DNA of 64,000 nucleotides, taken from Streptantibioticus ferralitis. GTDB lineage: Bacteria > Actinomycetota > Actinomycetes > Streptomycetales > Streptomycetaceae. The stretch is taken from contig NZ_JARHTQ010000005.1 in the NCBI RefSeq assembly GCF_029223525.1, positions 1 through 64,000 of the forward strand, read 5' to 3'. Shown piece by piece: positions 16,928-25,563 of the stretch (positions are counted from its first letter, which is position 1; each line of letters opens with the position of its first letter). Made by a program: the position numbers and the translations under genes. A model generated the notes under the pieces. That model was not told the origin of the DNA. It saw nothing but the letters and a program-made list of their open reading frames with translations, and made no database searches.

Positions 16928-17755
16928 ATGACCCGACGCCGTCCCACCCGGTCCGCCGACGACCTGCTGACCGCGCTCGGGCGGCTGACCGCCCAAGCGC
17001 TGGAACGGGCGGAGCTGCAGAAGGCACGGGTGGAGCTGGCGGTGGCGTTGCAGCGCGAGCTGCTTCCGTCCGCGCTGCCGGAGGTGCCGGGACTGCGCTC
17101 CGCGGCCCGGTACGCGCCCGCCCGGCACGGCCTGGACATCGGCGGCGACTGGTACGACGGTTTCTGGTTGCCCGACGGGGCCATCGGGTTCTCCATCGGC
17201 GATGTGCAGGGGCACGACGTCGAGGCGGCCGCCTTCATGGGGCAGATCCGCATCGGTCTGCGGGCGGTGGCCGCCGCCGTGGACGATCCGGGTGAGGTGC
17301 TGAGCCGGGCCAATGACCTGCTGCTGTCGATGGACCGCGGCCTCTTCGCGACCTGCAGCTTCCTCCGCTTCGACCCGGCGACCGGAGAGCTGGCCGACGC
17401 TCGCGCCGGACATGTGCCCGCGGTGTGGGCCACGGCGGACGGCGACGGCGGAATCGTCCAGAACGCCGGGGGCGTACCGCTCGGTATCCTGCCTGGTGAG
17501 GCGTACCCGGTGACCAGGCGTCGGATGTCGGAGACGGAAGTCCTGGTACTGCTCACGGACGGTGTGGTGGAGGGGCCCTCGTTCTCCATCGAGACCGGTC
17601 TTGAGCAGGTGACGCGGCTGGTCAAGGCGGGAGTCGGCACCGATCCGGCGGAGCTGGCCAGCCAAGTGATCAAGGTGGCCGATCTCACCGGCCACACGGA
17701 CGACGCCGCGGTCCTCGTCCTGAGCCATACAGGGGCGACGGACGGTACCGGGTGA
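16928..17755 (+). CDS. SpoIIE-type PP2C serine phosphatase
   Basis: Predicted 275-aa protein: a short helical N-terminus, probably a coiled coil (residues about 15-45), and a PP2C/SpoIIE domain. Metal-binding aspartates are visible in GGDWYDGFWL, GDVQGHDVEAA, LLTDGVVEG and HTDDAAVLVL. The likely substrate is a phosphorylated STAS-domain anti-anti-sigma factor. GGAGGG precedes ATG 16928. A 13-bp copy of the start region (CATGACCCGACGC) also occurs 26 bp upstream, out of frame. A MASE1 membrane protein starts 55 bp after the stop; the two may act together, since the same two modules are known as fused proteins in this family. Confidence 0.9.
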   Translation: MTRRRPTRSADDLLTALGRLTAQALERAELQKARVELAVALQRELLPSALPEVPGLRSAARYAPARHGLDIGGDWYDGFWLPDGAIGFSIGDVQGHDVEAAAFMGQIRIGLRAVAAAVDDPGEVLSRANDLLLSMDRGLFATCSFLRFDPATGELADARAGHVPAVWATADGDGGIVQNAGGVPLGILPGEAYPVTRRRMSETEVLVLLTDGVVEGPSFSIETGLEQVTRLVKAGVGTDPAELASQVIKVADLTGHTDDAAVLVLSHTGATDGTG

Positions 17756-17810
17756 CGTAAGCGCCTCCACAGCGCGTGTCACGGCCGACGCCGGGTGGCA
17801 GGGCTGTCTG

Positions 17811-18818
17811 ATGGCTGCTGTGGTGCGCAACGAGGACATCCGGCGTCACGCCGCAACAGCTGCTCGGATCCTTGCCGTCGCCGCCGCCTACTTCGTGACC
17901 GGCCGGCTCGGCCTGCTACAGCGGGTGACCATCGCGGGTGCGGTGGTCACACCGCTCTGGCCGCCCACCGGCATCGCACTGACCTGCCTGCTGCTCACGG
18001 GGCCGCGGATCTGGCCGGGGATCACTCTCGGCACCCTGCTCGTCACCTGGTCGCTGGGGCCGATGCAACCCGCCGACGTCGGCATCATCGTAGGCAACAC
18101 ACTCGCCCCGGTATGCGCCTTTCTGATGCTCCGGTGGGTTGACTTCCGGGTCGATCTGGAACGGCTGCGGGACGGAGCGGCACTGGTGTTCCTGGGCGCG
18201 CTGACAGGCATGCTGGTCAGCGCCACCCTGGGGACCGGCTCGCTGGTGGCCGCCGGTTCGCTGCCGGTGAGCGGGTTCTGGCCGACGTGGTCGGCGTGGT
18301 GGGCGGGTGACGCGATGGGCGTTCTGGTCTTCACCCCGCTGCTGCTCGTCCTGCGCAGGGCCCGGCTGCCCCGGGAGATCCATGGGTACCGGTGGGTGGA
18401 GGCGGCGGCGCTGCTCGTCAGCACGGTCGCCGTCACCCTGCTGGTGACCAACACCCGGATGTCCCTGCTGTTCCTGATCTTCCCCGTGCTCATCTGGGCG
18501 GCCCTGCGCTTCCAACTGGCCGGTGCGGCGCCGTGTGTCCTGTTCATGTCGGTGCTCGCGGTGGTGGCGGCGACCCATCAGTCCGGGCCCTTCGCCCACC
18601 ACGGGCTCTTCGCCGTCATGGTGAACCTGCAGGCCCTCAACGGTTCCGCGGCGCTGACCGCGTTGCTGCTGGCCGCAGTGATCAGCGAGCAGAAGAACAC
18701 CCACCGCAGGATCCAGCAGGCCTGCGAGGCGCTGGCCGAGGTGGTGGCCCGCCTCGCGCCGGGCGAAACCACGCACCGCTGGCCCCCGTCGCAGGACCAG
18801 GGCCGGTCAGCCCCCTAG
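17811..18818 (+). CDS. MASE1-domain integral membrane sensor protein
   Basis: Predicted 335-aa protein with about eight transmembrane helices covering residues 15-300. The MASE1 pattern is visible: VTPLWPPTGIALTCLLL with its WPPTG element, then WPGITLGTLLVTW and WWAGDAMGVLVFTPLLL. MASE1 is a sensory membrane module normally fused to kinases, diguanylate cyclases or SpoIIE phosphatases. Here only a short soluble tail (about 40 residues) follows, and the phosphatase is encoded separately just upstream. The last 12 bases overlap the convergent epimerase gene. Ligand unknown. Confidence 0.85.
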   Translation: MAAVVRNEDIRRHAATAARILAVAAAYFVTGRLGLLQRVTIAGAVVTPLWPPTGIALTCLLLTGPRIWPGITLGTLLVTWSLGPMQPADVGIIVGNTLAPVCAFLMLRWVDFRVDLERLRDGAALVFLGALTGMLVSATLGTGSLVAAGSLPVSGFWPTWSAWWAGDAMGVLVFTPLLLVLRRARLPREIHGYRWVEAAALLVSTVAVTLLVTNTRMSLLFLIFPVLIWAALRFQLAGAAPCVLFMSVLAVVAATHQSGPFAHHGLFAVMVNLQALNGSAALTALLLAAVISEQKNTHRRIQQACEALAEVVARLAPGETTHRWPPSQDQGRSAP

Positions 18819-19790
18819 CACCGCCGCCTCCACGGCCGGGTCCAGCCCGACACGGGGCCGGTCGGGCCGTTGGGGAGGCACCCCGCCCAGCCCCCGGAGC
18901 CAGCTCCAGGTGTCGGCCACCGTCTCCTCGACGGGGCGGCAGCGCAGCCCGGCGGAAAGCGCCTTGGACACGTCCCCCTGGTGCACGGCGTCGTACAGCT
19001 CGCCCGGTGGCAGCCAGACGGGAAGCTGCGTCCAGGGCTCGACACCGGCCTTGAGGATCGCTTCCGGGTCGGTCCAGCGCAGCTCGGCACCGGCCCCCGT
19101 GACGCGTACACAGGCGTCCAGCAGCTCGCCCATCGTGGTGTGCCCCGGCGGGCTGACGAGGTTGTAGGGGCCGTCGAGCCCCCGCTCGGCGGCATCCAGG
19201 GTCCAGACGGCGAGATCGCGGACGTCGATGTACTGCAGCGCCGACTCGCGCGGCCCGGGCGCCAGCACCGGACCGCCACGGGCGACGCGGCCCAACCACC
19301 AGGGCAGCCGCCCGATGTTCTCCCCCGGGCCGAGGATCAGCCCCGCCCGCACCAGCAGCGCCTGGTCGCCGAAGACCCCTGAGGCGGCCAGCTCACCTCC
19401 GCGCTTGGCCCGCCCGTACTCGACCTCGCCGTCATCGGGTGAGGCGTCCACCAGCGGGCCGTCCTCGGGCAGCCCCGCCGGACAGGGATACCGGTAGACG
19501 GAGCGGCTGGAGACGTACACGTACCGCCCGACCCGGCCGAGCAGCGACCGGGCCGCGTCGCGCACGGCCGACGGCGCGCTGGCCCAGGTGTCGACGACGA
19601 CGTCCCACTCCCCCTGACCGAGGGACGCCAGAGAGTCCACGGCTCTGCGGTCACCGTGGACGGCGACCACGCCCGGCGGCGGCGGATGATGACCGCGGTG
19701 GAACACCGTCACCTGCCAGCCCCGTGCCAGCGCCTCGTCGGTGACAGCGCGGCCGACGAATTCCGTACCACCCAACATCAACAGCCTCAT
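18807..19790 (-). CDS. NAD(P)-dependent epimerase/reductase (extended SDR)
   Basis: Predicted 327-aa enzyme. The N-terminus MRLLMLGGTEFVGRAV carries the GGT-x-F-x-G nucleotide loop of extended short-chain dehydrogenases. The catalytic region has YVSSRSVY and, further on, YGRAKRGGE, a shifted Y-x-x-x-K. SALQYIDVRDLAVW is a typical substrate-domain element. It probably acts on a nucleotide sugar or related carbonyl compound, but homologues next to regulatory genes are not functionally defined. ATG 19790 begins exactly at the Rossmann strand. It is convergent with the MASE1 gene, overlapping by 12 bp. Confidence 0.85.
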   Translation of the reverse strand: MRLLMLGGTEFVGRAVTDEALARGWQVTVFHRGHHPPPPGVVAVHGDRRAVDSLASLGQGEWDVVVDTWASAPSAVRDAARSLLGRVGRYVYVSSRSVYRYPCPAGLPEDGPLVDASPDDGEVEYGRAKRGGELAASGVFGDQALLVRAGLILGPGENIGRLPWWLGRVARGGPVLAPGPRESALQYIDVRDLAVWTLDAAERGLDGPYNLVSPPGHTTMGELLDACVRVTGAGAELRWTDPEAILKAGVEPWTQLPVWLPPGELYDAVHQGDVSKALSAGLRCRPVEETVADTWSWLRGLGGVPPQRPDRPRVGLDPAVEAAVLGG

Positions 19791-20135
19791 GACGGTGACT
19801 CTGCCCGTCGCCACCCGCCTTGAGAACCAGCGCACGCTCTCAGCGGAATCGCCGATGGTGGATGACCCGCGGGTTTGAACGCGGGAACTGGCGTTCACAT
19901 ACGGTTCGGGCAGTTCAACGCCGAGGCGCTGCGGCGACAGCGCGGTGCGGCTCTACCGGCAACCGACCCTCGCACAGGTCCGCCAGGGCAGCGACGCCGC
20001 CGACCAGGACTCCTACGAAGGCGGCCGCCAGCGTGCCGCGCCTACGTCTCCCGGGCATGTGCCGATCCTGCCCGCACTCCAGTGCGCCGGACGCCGACTT
20101 GCCTGCTTTCGCCGGTCGTTGGCGCAAAACGCGCC
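19791..20135. other. Intergenic region, no firmly supported gene
   Basis: Contains one minor reverse-strand open frame (19915-20058, 47 codons) whose product would start MPGRRRRGTLAAAFVGVL, signal-like, but it has no ribosome site or known relative. I see nothing else. Confidence 0.4.
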
Positions 20136-20487
20136 ATGACCCGCACCGCCTTTCCTGGCGGGGAGCCTGAGCCTGACCGCCTGCGTGGGGACAACAGCGC
20201 GAGCAACGGTGGTTCCGGCTCCTCCGGTTCCTCCATCGCATGCAGCGCGAGCTCCGCGCCGAACACCAACGCGCCCACGGCGAACGGCAGTCCGGGCCAA
20301 CACTTCGGGACCGGCTCCACAGCGAACGGGTCCGGTGGACGAAGACGGTGAAGGCACCGGTCAGCGGCGGCATCGACAACGGCACGCTGAACATGTGCGG
20401 CAGCGACGCGCAGGTGTCCGCGTTCCATGCGGCCGAATCGCCGCCAACGAGCCCGTTGACCCCTGACCGGCGGCCAGGTCCACCCGT
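20136..20487 (+). pseudogene. Possible frameshifted remnant of a small lipoprotein gene
   Basis: Coding-like third positions switch frame along this stretch. One frame reads FLAGSLSLTACVG near 20151-20190, a typical lipobox. The next frame reads DNSASNGGSGSSGSS through TANGSGG (20190-20345), and the third reads KAPVSGGIDNGTLNMCGSD onward (from about 20340). Joined, they would give a signal peptide, a Ser/Gly-rich linker and a short folded part, as in many actinomycete lipoproteins. The first switch falls at a GGGG run. Either a decayed gene with two or three frameshifts, sequencing error, or coincidence in GC-rich DNA. Confidence 0.35.
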
Positions 20488-20515
20488 GTGAGTGGACTTG
20501 GCCGCTGGCCGGGGC

Positions 20516-21058
20516 TCACTTGCCGGCCTTGGTGAACTCGGTGACGAAGGCATCCTCGAAGGCCTTCAGATCGCCGGGCTTGCGGCTGGTGATCAGGACG
20601 TTGGGTCCCGAGGTGCAGACCTGGACCTGTTCGTCGACCCAGTTGCCACCGGCGTTGCGGATGTCCGTCTGGAGGCTGGGCCACGAGGTGAGCGTGCGGC
20701 CGCGTACGACATCGGCTTCGACCAGGGTCCACGGGGCGTGGCAGATCGCCGCGACCGGTTTGCCCGCGCCGAAGAAGCTCTTGACGAACGCGACGGCCTT
20801 GCCGTCCATACGCAGGATGTCCGGGTTGGCGACGCCTCCGGGGAGGATGAGAGCGTCGAAGTCCTTCACCGAGGCGTCGGTGACGGTCATGTCGACCTTG
20901 AAGGTGTCGGCCTTGTCGAGGTGGTTGAAGGCCTGGACCCGCCCGGGCTTCGTGGAGAGCAGACTGGGCGTTCCCCCGGCCTCGTACACCGCCTCCCACG
21001 GATCGGTCAGCTCCACCTGCTCAACGCCTTCGGGGGCTACAAGGAAGGCGACCTTCAT
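20516..21058 (-). CDS. DJ-1/PfpI family protein (type 1 glutamine amidotransferase-like)
   Basis: Predicted 180-aa protein of the PfpI subfamily, which includes intracellular cysteine peptidases, chaperones and deglycases. The nucleophile elbow is AAICHAPW with C106 and H107, and the acidic partner lies in the N-terminal strand region (VEQVELTDPW). The family pattern LILPGGVANPD precedes it. Length is normal. It starts at ATG 21058 and lies upstream of nothing related; the small DUF6131 gene is just before it on the same strand with a 24-bp gap, so the two probably share a transcript. Confidence 0.9.
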   Translation of the reverse strand: MKVAFLVAPEGVEQVELTDPWEAVYEAGGTPSLLSTKPGRVQAFNHLDKADTFKVDMTVTDASVKDFDALILPGGVANPDILRMDGKAVAFVKSFFGAGKPVAAICHAPWTLVEADVVRGRTLTSWPSLQTDIRNAGGNWVDEQVQVCTSGPNVLITSRKPGDLKAFEDAFVTEFTKAGK

Positions 21059-21082
21059 GAGCGCGGCTCCTTTCCTGTTGCT

Positions 21083-21238
21083 CTACCAGTAGTGCCGTCG
21101 TCCGAAAACCGCATGGCCCGGGGAACCGAGAAGCCACAAGATCGCTCCGATGGCATCCAGGATGATGCCGATGGTCCACAGGATGGCGATCTTGGCCACG
21201 AAACCGACGATCAGCACAATGACGCCGAGGACGATCAT
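21083..21238 (-). CDS. Small DUF6131-type membrane protein
   Basis: Predicted 51-aa peptide made of two hydrophobic helices (MIVLGVIVLIVGFVAKIAI and IGIILDAIGAILWLLG) and a basic tail ending GRRHYW. This hydrophobic pattern and the GRRHYW end match the short DUF6131 membrane peptides of actinobacteria; function unknown. ATG 21238 with GGAGGG at ideal spacing is preferred over an upstream in-frame start. Probably co-transcribed with the PfpI gene. Confidence 0.8.
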   Translation of the reverse strand: MIVLGVIVLIVGFVAKIAILWTIGIILDAIGAILWLLGSPGHAVFGRRHYW

Positions 21239-21459
21239 GATGCCCTCCGAATCCGGCGTGCATCTTTCCGATGCGGGTTCCACCGGGCGCGGCCCTGCAC
21301 AGGACTCTCAGCGACGGTCCCGCTTGGCTCCGGGGATATCCCCCAGAGGCCCTTTCCGGCTGACGTTGAGCACCTACCCCGCTTCGGCATCGGCAACCGT
21401 CCGTATGCGTAGCGCGGCCTGACGGTGACGCTCCGCATGGGCCCGCGCTCCACCTTCGG

Positions 21460-22314
21460 CTACCGGCCGCTATCACCGGTCACAGCATGGAAGATCCCCC
21501 ACACCAGATGGCCATTTCGGGCAGCGCGCACCCACAGCGGCAGGTTCTCCCGAAGACGGTCCAGGTAGGCGGGGCTGATGGCGTCGGTCAACTGATCGCC
21601 ACGCTCTTGCACTTCCTCGGTGAGACGGACGTAGTGCGTCACCAGATGGTCGCTCAGGTCCTCGAAGTCGACCCGTGCCATTCCCAGTTCACTGAGCCGC
21701 CGGTGATAGAAGCCGGGTGTAGCCAACTCCCCCATCGCGAGACGCGCCGTCAGCGGCGCCAGTTCCCCGGCGGGAGCGTCCCCGGTCGCCATGATGTCGG
21801 TGAAGACCAGTTCACCACCGGGCCTCAGCACGCGCGCGGCCTCATCCAGCGTCCTGGTCCGGTCGCCGCTGTGACACAGGGCTTCTTGAGACCAGACTAC
21901 GTCGAAGCTCCCGTCAGATGCAGGAAGGTCGTTGAAGGACCCAGTGACCACCTCCACCAGTTCGTCAAGGCCGCGTGCGGCGTTGATCTCGCGGTGCCGC
22001 CGGTTCTGGGCCTCACTGATGTTCACCGCGACGACCCGGCAGCCGAAGCGTGCGGCCAGGTAGCGGGCCGCACCGCCGTAGCCGGAGCCCATGTCCAGCA
22101 CCGTACGGCCGGGCCCCAGCAGGTTGGCGGCCTTTGCCGCCACCCGCTCGACGGTGCGTCGCGAAGCCGTGGCGATCGCCTCACGCGCATGCGCGTAGAT
22201 TCCGGTGTGGATGTCCTCGCCGCCCCATACGGTGGCGTAGAAGCCGTCGACATCAGCGGTCTCGTAGTAGCCGCGGGCCGCGTCCGCCGCTTGCACCCTG
22301 TTCTCTTCGGTCAT
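21460..22314 (-). CDS. Glycine-betaine-pathway type N-methyltransferase (sarcosine/dimethylglycine methyltransferase-like)
   Basis: Predicted 284-aa SAM-dependent methyltransferase. The N-terminal FYATVWGGEDIHTGIY is the hallmark of sarcosine/dimethylglycine N-methyltransferases, which make glycine betaine as osmoprotectant. SAM motif I is VLDMGSGYGGAARYLA, and the post-I and motif II strands follow (FDVVWSQEALCHSGD). Length fits the dimethylglycine enzyme. No glycine/sarcosine methyltransferase partner lies in the window, so the betaine pathway would need another gene elsewhere; closely related enzymes methylate other small amines or natural products, so specificity is open. Confidence 0.8.
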   Translation of the reverse strand: MTEENRVQAADAARGYYETADVDGFYATVWGGEDIHTGIYAHAREAIATASRRTVERVAAKAANLLGPGRTVLDMGSGYGGAARYLAARFGCRVVAVNISEAQNRRHREINAARGLDELVEVVTGSFNDLPASDGSFDVVWSQEALCHSGDRTRTLDEAARVLRPGGELVFTDIMATGDAPAGELAPLTARLAMGELATPGFYHRRLSELGMARVDFEDLSDHLVTHYVRLTEEVQERGDQLTDAISPAYLDRLRENLPLWVRAARNGHLVWGIFHAVTGDSGR

Positions 22315-22525
22315 AGCTGCTGCCTCGACTCAGCGATCACGCGGCAAACCTCGAAGCCGGATCCGGGGCAGATAGCCGGACAACCGCGACGGTTCGTCGG
22401 GCCGACCCGCAGTCGCGACACACGACTGAACGGTTGGCGGGCCGGGTCGCTTGCCGCTTCCCGCCTACCAACCGCTCACCAGCCTTCATCAGGCCAGAAC
22501 ACCTAGGCCGTGACTGTGGCCGTGG

Positions 22526-22927
22526 TCAGTCGCCACCACCGTAGTCGCCACCACCGTAGCCGCCACCGTAGTCGCCGCCACCGTAGTCGCCACCGCCGTA
22601 GTCGCCCCAGCCGTAGCCCCCGTCATCCCAGCCGTAGCCACCGCCGCCCCAGCCGTAGCCGCCGCCCCAGCCGTAGCCGCCGCGGCCGCCAAAGTAGCCA
22701 AAGCCAAAGTGGTCGAAACCTCGACCGAAGAAGCCGCGGCCATGGCCGAAGTAGCCGCCACCCCAGTCACCGCCACCACCACCGCCGCGGATGCTCGCAG
22801 TGGCGACATGTGTCGCGGTGTGCGGCGTGGCTGACGCGGTGGCCAGGCTCCCGGCGGTCGCGAACGTTCCGACGGTGAGAACCCCGGTGGCCGCAGCCAC
22901 GGCGAGGCGCCGTATCGGCTTGCGCAT
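22526..22927 (-). CDS. Exported Gly/Tyr-rich repeat protein
   Basis: Predicted 133-aa protein with a signal peptide (about residues 1-33, ending ASATPHTA). The mature part is almost wholly glycine with aromatic and aspartate residues, moving from GHGRGFFGRGFDHFGFGYF to repeats of YGWGGG and finally GGGDYGGGDY. It has no globular domain. Low-complexity Gly/Tyr proteins of this kind form extracellular films, fibres or phase-separated matter; that is analogy only. AAGGAG precedes ATG 22927, and an A/T-rich promoter-like stretch lies upstream. Frame is supported by the signal peptide and ribosome site. Confidence 0.7.
   Translation of the reverse strand: MRKPIRRLAVAAATGVLTVGTFATAGSLATASATPHTATHVATASIRGGGGGGDWGGGYFGHGRGFFGRGFDHFGFGYFGGRGGYGWGGGYGWGGGGYGWDDGGYGWGDYGGGDYGGGDYGGGYGGGDYGGGD
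22527..22680. repeat. Tandem GC-rich repeats encoding Gly-Tyr/Asp units
   Basis: Imperfect tandem copies of a 9-15 bp unit: CCGTAGTCGCC-type units from 22540 to about 22610, then CCAGCCGTAGCCGCC-type units to 22680. They encode the C-terminal repeats of the exported protein and are prone to copy-number change. Confidence 0.8.
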
Positions 22928-23289
22928 GGCGCTCTCCTTACTTCTGCGGGCGCGGCGGGTTGCCGCTCCTCCACTCCAGGATGTGCCCACTTAACCCACA
23001 TCTACAAGCAAATCACCATAAAACTGACATAATCTGCAGACTCCGGCTTGACGCTGTGTCCGCCGGCCCGGGCTACCGGACCGTCAGCACCCGGGGCCCG
23101 CACCATCGTCCCTGGTCACGGCGGTTCGCCGGACCCTCGGCAGGCGCGGCGACCTGACGGTGGGCATGACCTACTACCCATGACCTACGGCGCACGATCT
23201 ACGACCAATCAAACCCGCCTCACTCCTCCGCGTGATCAGGCCCGGACAATCGCCCCGTGCGGGTCGTAGGGGCGTAACCTGCCCGAACC
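22928..23289. other. Intergenic region with A/T-rich promoter-like segment
   Basis: Positions about 22990-23040 are markedly A/T-rich for this genome and lie upstream of the reverse-strand repeat-protein gene, so they probably hold its promoter. No gene is supported in the rest. Confidence 0.5.
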
Positions 23290-23823
23290 ATGACGGATTT
23301 TGCGGATGAGGCGCGGTCGCGTGCCGCGCATCTGTTGCGGATGGCGAACACGGTGGATGCCCGGATGCGTGCGCAGATCATCGAGTACGCGGATTCGACG
23401 CCCGATCCGCCGGTGATGGGCCCGGCGGGGATTGCCACGACGGGGTGTCCGCGTTGTCTGCGCACGATGTGGCGGCAGCGGGACGGCTGGGTGTGCGCGT
23501 CGTGTGGTCATGTTGAGGAGGAGCTGCCGGTGAAGTGCCCGAACTGCCGGACCGTGATGAAGTCTCCGCCTGCGAGCGCGCCTGATCGCTGGTGGTGTCC
23601 GCGGTGTGGCCGGGTGGCGACCGTTGGTGACTCCACGACGGAGATCGAGAACCGGGAGCGTGGCCGTCTGGAGGCGGTTCGGCTGCTGGACAGGGCGATG
23701 GCGGAGCGGAACGATCTGCGCGGGGACCCGGAGTCCGCGGCGGTGTCCTGGGCGTTTTCGGTGGCGGTCACCGAGCGGGAGCGGCTGCGGGTGGAGCGGG
23801 CGGCTCAGCGACTGCGCGCGTAG
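23290..23823 (+). CDS. Double zinc-ribbon protein of unknown function
   Basis: Predicted 177-aa protein. Residues 1-45 are helical. Two zinc ribbons follow: C53/C56 with C69/C72 (CPRC...CASC) and C83/C86 with C103/C106 (CPNC...CPRC). The C-terminal 65 residues are highly charged and helical, possibly a coiled coil. Zinc ribbons of this kind bind nucleic acid or protein; no more can be said. Third codon positions favour G and T over C, unlike all neighbours, hinting at recent acquisition. No clear ribosome site precedes ATG 23290. Confidence 0.7.
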   Translation: MTDFADEARSRAAHLLRMANTVDARMRAQIIEYADSTPDPPVMGPAGIATTGCPRCLRTMWRQRDGWVCASCGHVEEELPVKCPNCRTVMKSPPASAPDRWWCPRCGRVATVGDSTTEIENRERGRLEAVRLLDRAMAERNDLRGDPESAAVSWAFSVAVTERERLRVERAAQRLRA

Positions 23824-23952
23824 TCCGAGCGGACGGTGCGGGCGCCACCACGCAACCGTGGCGTGGCAGGTCCGCCCGCGGAAGCCGCGCGGGCCGACGG
23901 ATGATCGTCGATCGGCCCGGCGGTCTGGATCCGGTGCGCTCACGGTGTGGGA

Positions 23953-25563
23953 TCAGCGAGGGCAGGTCCCCCGCGTGTAGTCGACCGCGGCGGTCTGCCG
24001 CGAGTACGTCCACTCGGGGTCGAGCAGCTGGGTGCGCAACTGCCGTGCGGCGGCCGGGCTTTCGACGATGTAGCCGAAGTCCTGCAGCCAGGACGGGTAA
24101 AGGTTCTTCGAGCCGATGTAGAACGCGGAGTCGTCGACGGATACCACCTTGTGGTGCAGCGCGTACGGGTGGCCGTCGGCCCAGTTGGCCGTCGGGGCGC
24201 TGCGGAACGACGCGAGTTGCAGGTTCGCGCACATCGTCGCGGCTGCGGACCGCCGGTCGCCGGTGCGGCGGACCAGGCGTTCGCGGAGCGTGTCACTGAT
24301 CTCCGACAGGGACCTGATCTGCGAGTAGCCACCGCTGCCCACCAGTCCGCGGTTCGCCGGGTCGCTGAGCACGATACGGACCTTCACCCCCGCGGCGAGT
24401 TTCGCGGCCAGGGTGTCGTACAGGCGGATGTCATAGCGAGGGAGCGGTGGGCAGGTGCCGTTGAGGTCTTGCTGGGAGATCTCAACTCTGCTGCGGGCAC
24501 TGCCGATCAGCGACCGCAGGGCGCTCTCCTCGGGGTTCACGGTGTCGTAGTCGCGGTCGGCGTTGGTGTTGTCGTGCACGCCGATGCCGCACCTGGTGTC
24601 CGACGCGGTGGGCAGGCTGGGACGGAAGGCCGATGCCGGGTCGGAGACCTTGATGCCGACGCCGAGGCCGCCGACCGCGATGACCGGGACATCTCCCTCG
24701 GCCTTGACGGGGGCGAGCTTCGCGTCCTGCTCCAACGTCGGCATACATGCGACCCCGTTGGAGGAGGCGAGCCAGACCGCGTTGGGGTTGCCCGAGTTGC
24801 GGCAGGTCCACGTCCACAACGTGTCGAGGTACTTCCCGGCGGTACGGGCGGCGGGCCCGCGCAAGGCCAGATCGACGTCCGACACCGGGTGGGCGGTGTC
24901 GATGTAGTCGTCCTTCCAGTCGTTGATGCCGCCGGTGATCACGGTCTGGCCGTCCACCACGATGAGCTTGGTGTGGTTCCACGAGAACGACGTCTTCGAC
25001 GCGGTCGTCGAGGCGACGTTGAGGGTGATGCCGGAGGCCGCCTTGCCCAGCTTGCCTAGCAACTGGGCCTTGTACAGCTCCGGTATCACGTTGAGGTGGT
25101 AGACCGGCGCGGCCCCGACCAGGACACGTACCCGCGGCTTGTGCCCGGCCGCCACCGATGCCTTGAGGCCGGAGACGATCGCCTCCTGGAAGGCGCCGTT
25201 GGGCAGCGGGGCGAGTGAGGAGATGTCGACGGTGCGCTGCGCCCTGGCGATGTTCTCGGTCATCTTGGCGAGCAACCGCCGCGTACCGACGCGGTCAGCG
25301 CAGCCGGCGTCGCCCCAGCACCCGGGGGTCTGCAGCAGCCAGCCGCCCGGGTCACCGGCTGGCGCATCCAGGCTGTTGCCGCTGGTGCGCTGCCACACCT
25401 GCCCTTCGAGGCCGGGCGAGACCTCGCGCAGTGTCCGTTCCACGGCATCGAGGTGCCGGGTGGTCGAGTCGGCGTACGCCGGGGCAGCGGGGAGGGCGGC
25501 GAACACGGCGGTCGCGGCGGCGCAGGGCAGCAGGCGGCGGGGGCGGGGGCGGGGGCGGAGCAA
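23953..25563 (-). CDS. Exported phospholipase D (two HKD motifs)
   Basis: Predicted 536-aa secreted enzyme. A signal peptide covers about residues 1-31 (basic start, ending APAYADS). Two HxKxxxxD catalytic motifs are present: H197/K199/D204 in [18 protein letters not shown] and H470/K472/D477 in [18 protein letters not shown], so the dimer-like active site is intact. It hydrolyses or transphosphatidylates phospholipids outside the cell. The TTG at 25563 is the most likely start, with AAGGA upstream; an ATG four codons earlier is out of frame and a TTG at 25620 would precede the ribosome site. With the phospholipase C at 7.7 kb, the organism exports two phospholipases. Confidence 0.88.
   Translation of the reverse strand: MLRPRPRPRRLLPCAAATAVFAALPAAPAYADSTTRHLDAVERTLREVSPGLEGQVWQRTSGNSLDAPAGDPGGWLLQTPGCWGDAGCADRVGTRRLLAKMTENIARAQRTVDISSLAPLPNGAFQEAIVSGLKASVAAGHKPRVRVLVGAAPVYHLNVIPELYKAQLLGKLGKAASGITLNVASTTASKTSFSWNHTKLIVVDGQTVITGGINDWKDDYIDTAHPVSDVDLALRGPAARTAGKYLDTLWTWTCRNSGNPNAVWLASSNGVACMPTLEQDAKLAPVKAEGDVPVIAVGGLGVGIKVSDPASAFRPSLPTASDTRCGIGVHDNTNADRDYDTVNPEESALRSLIGSARSRVEISQQDLNGTCPPLPRYDIRLYDTLAAKLAAGVKVRIVLSDPANRGLVGSGGYSQIRSLSEISDTLRERLVRRTGDRRSAAATMCANLQLASFRSAPTANWADGHPYALHHKVVSVDDSAFYIGSKNLYPSWLQDFGYIVESPAAARQLRTQLLDPEWTYSRQTAAVDYTRGTCPR

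Noticed and set aside
22527..22680. CRISPR-like or satellite array
   Set aside because: The repeats are short, contiguous, lack unique spacers and keep the frame of a Gly/Tyr-rich exported protein.
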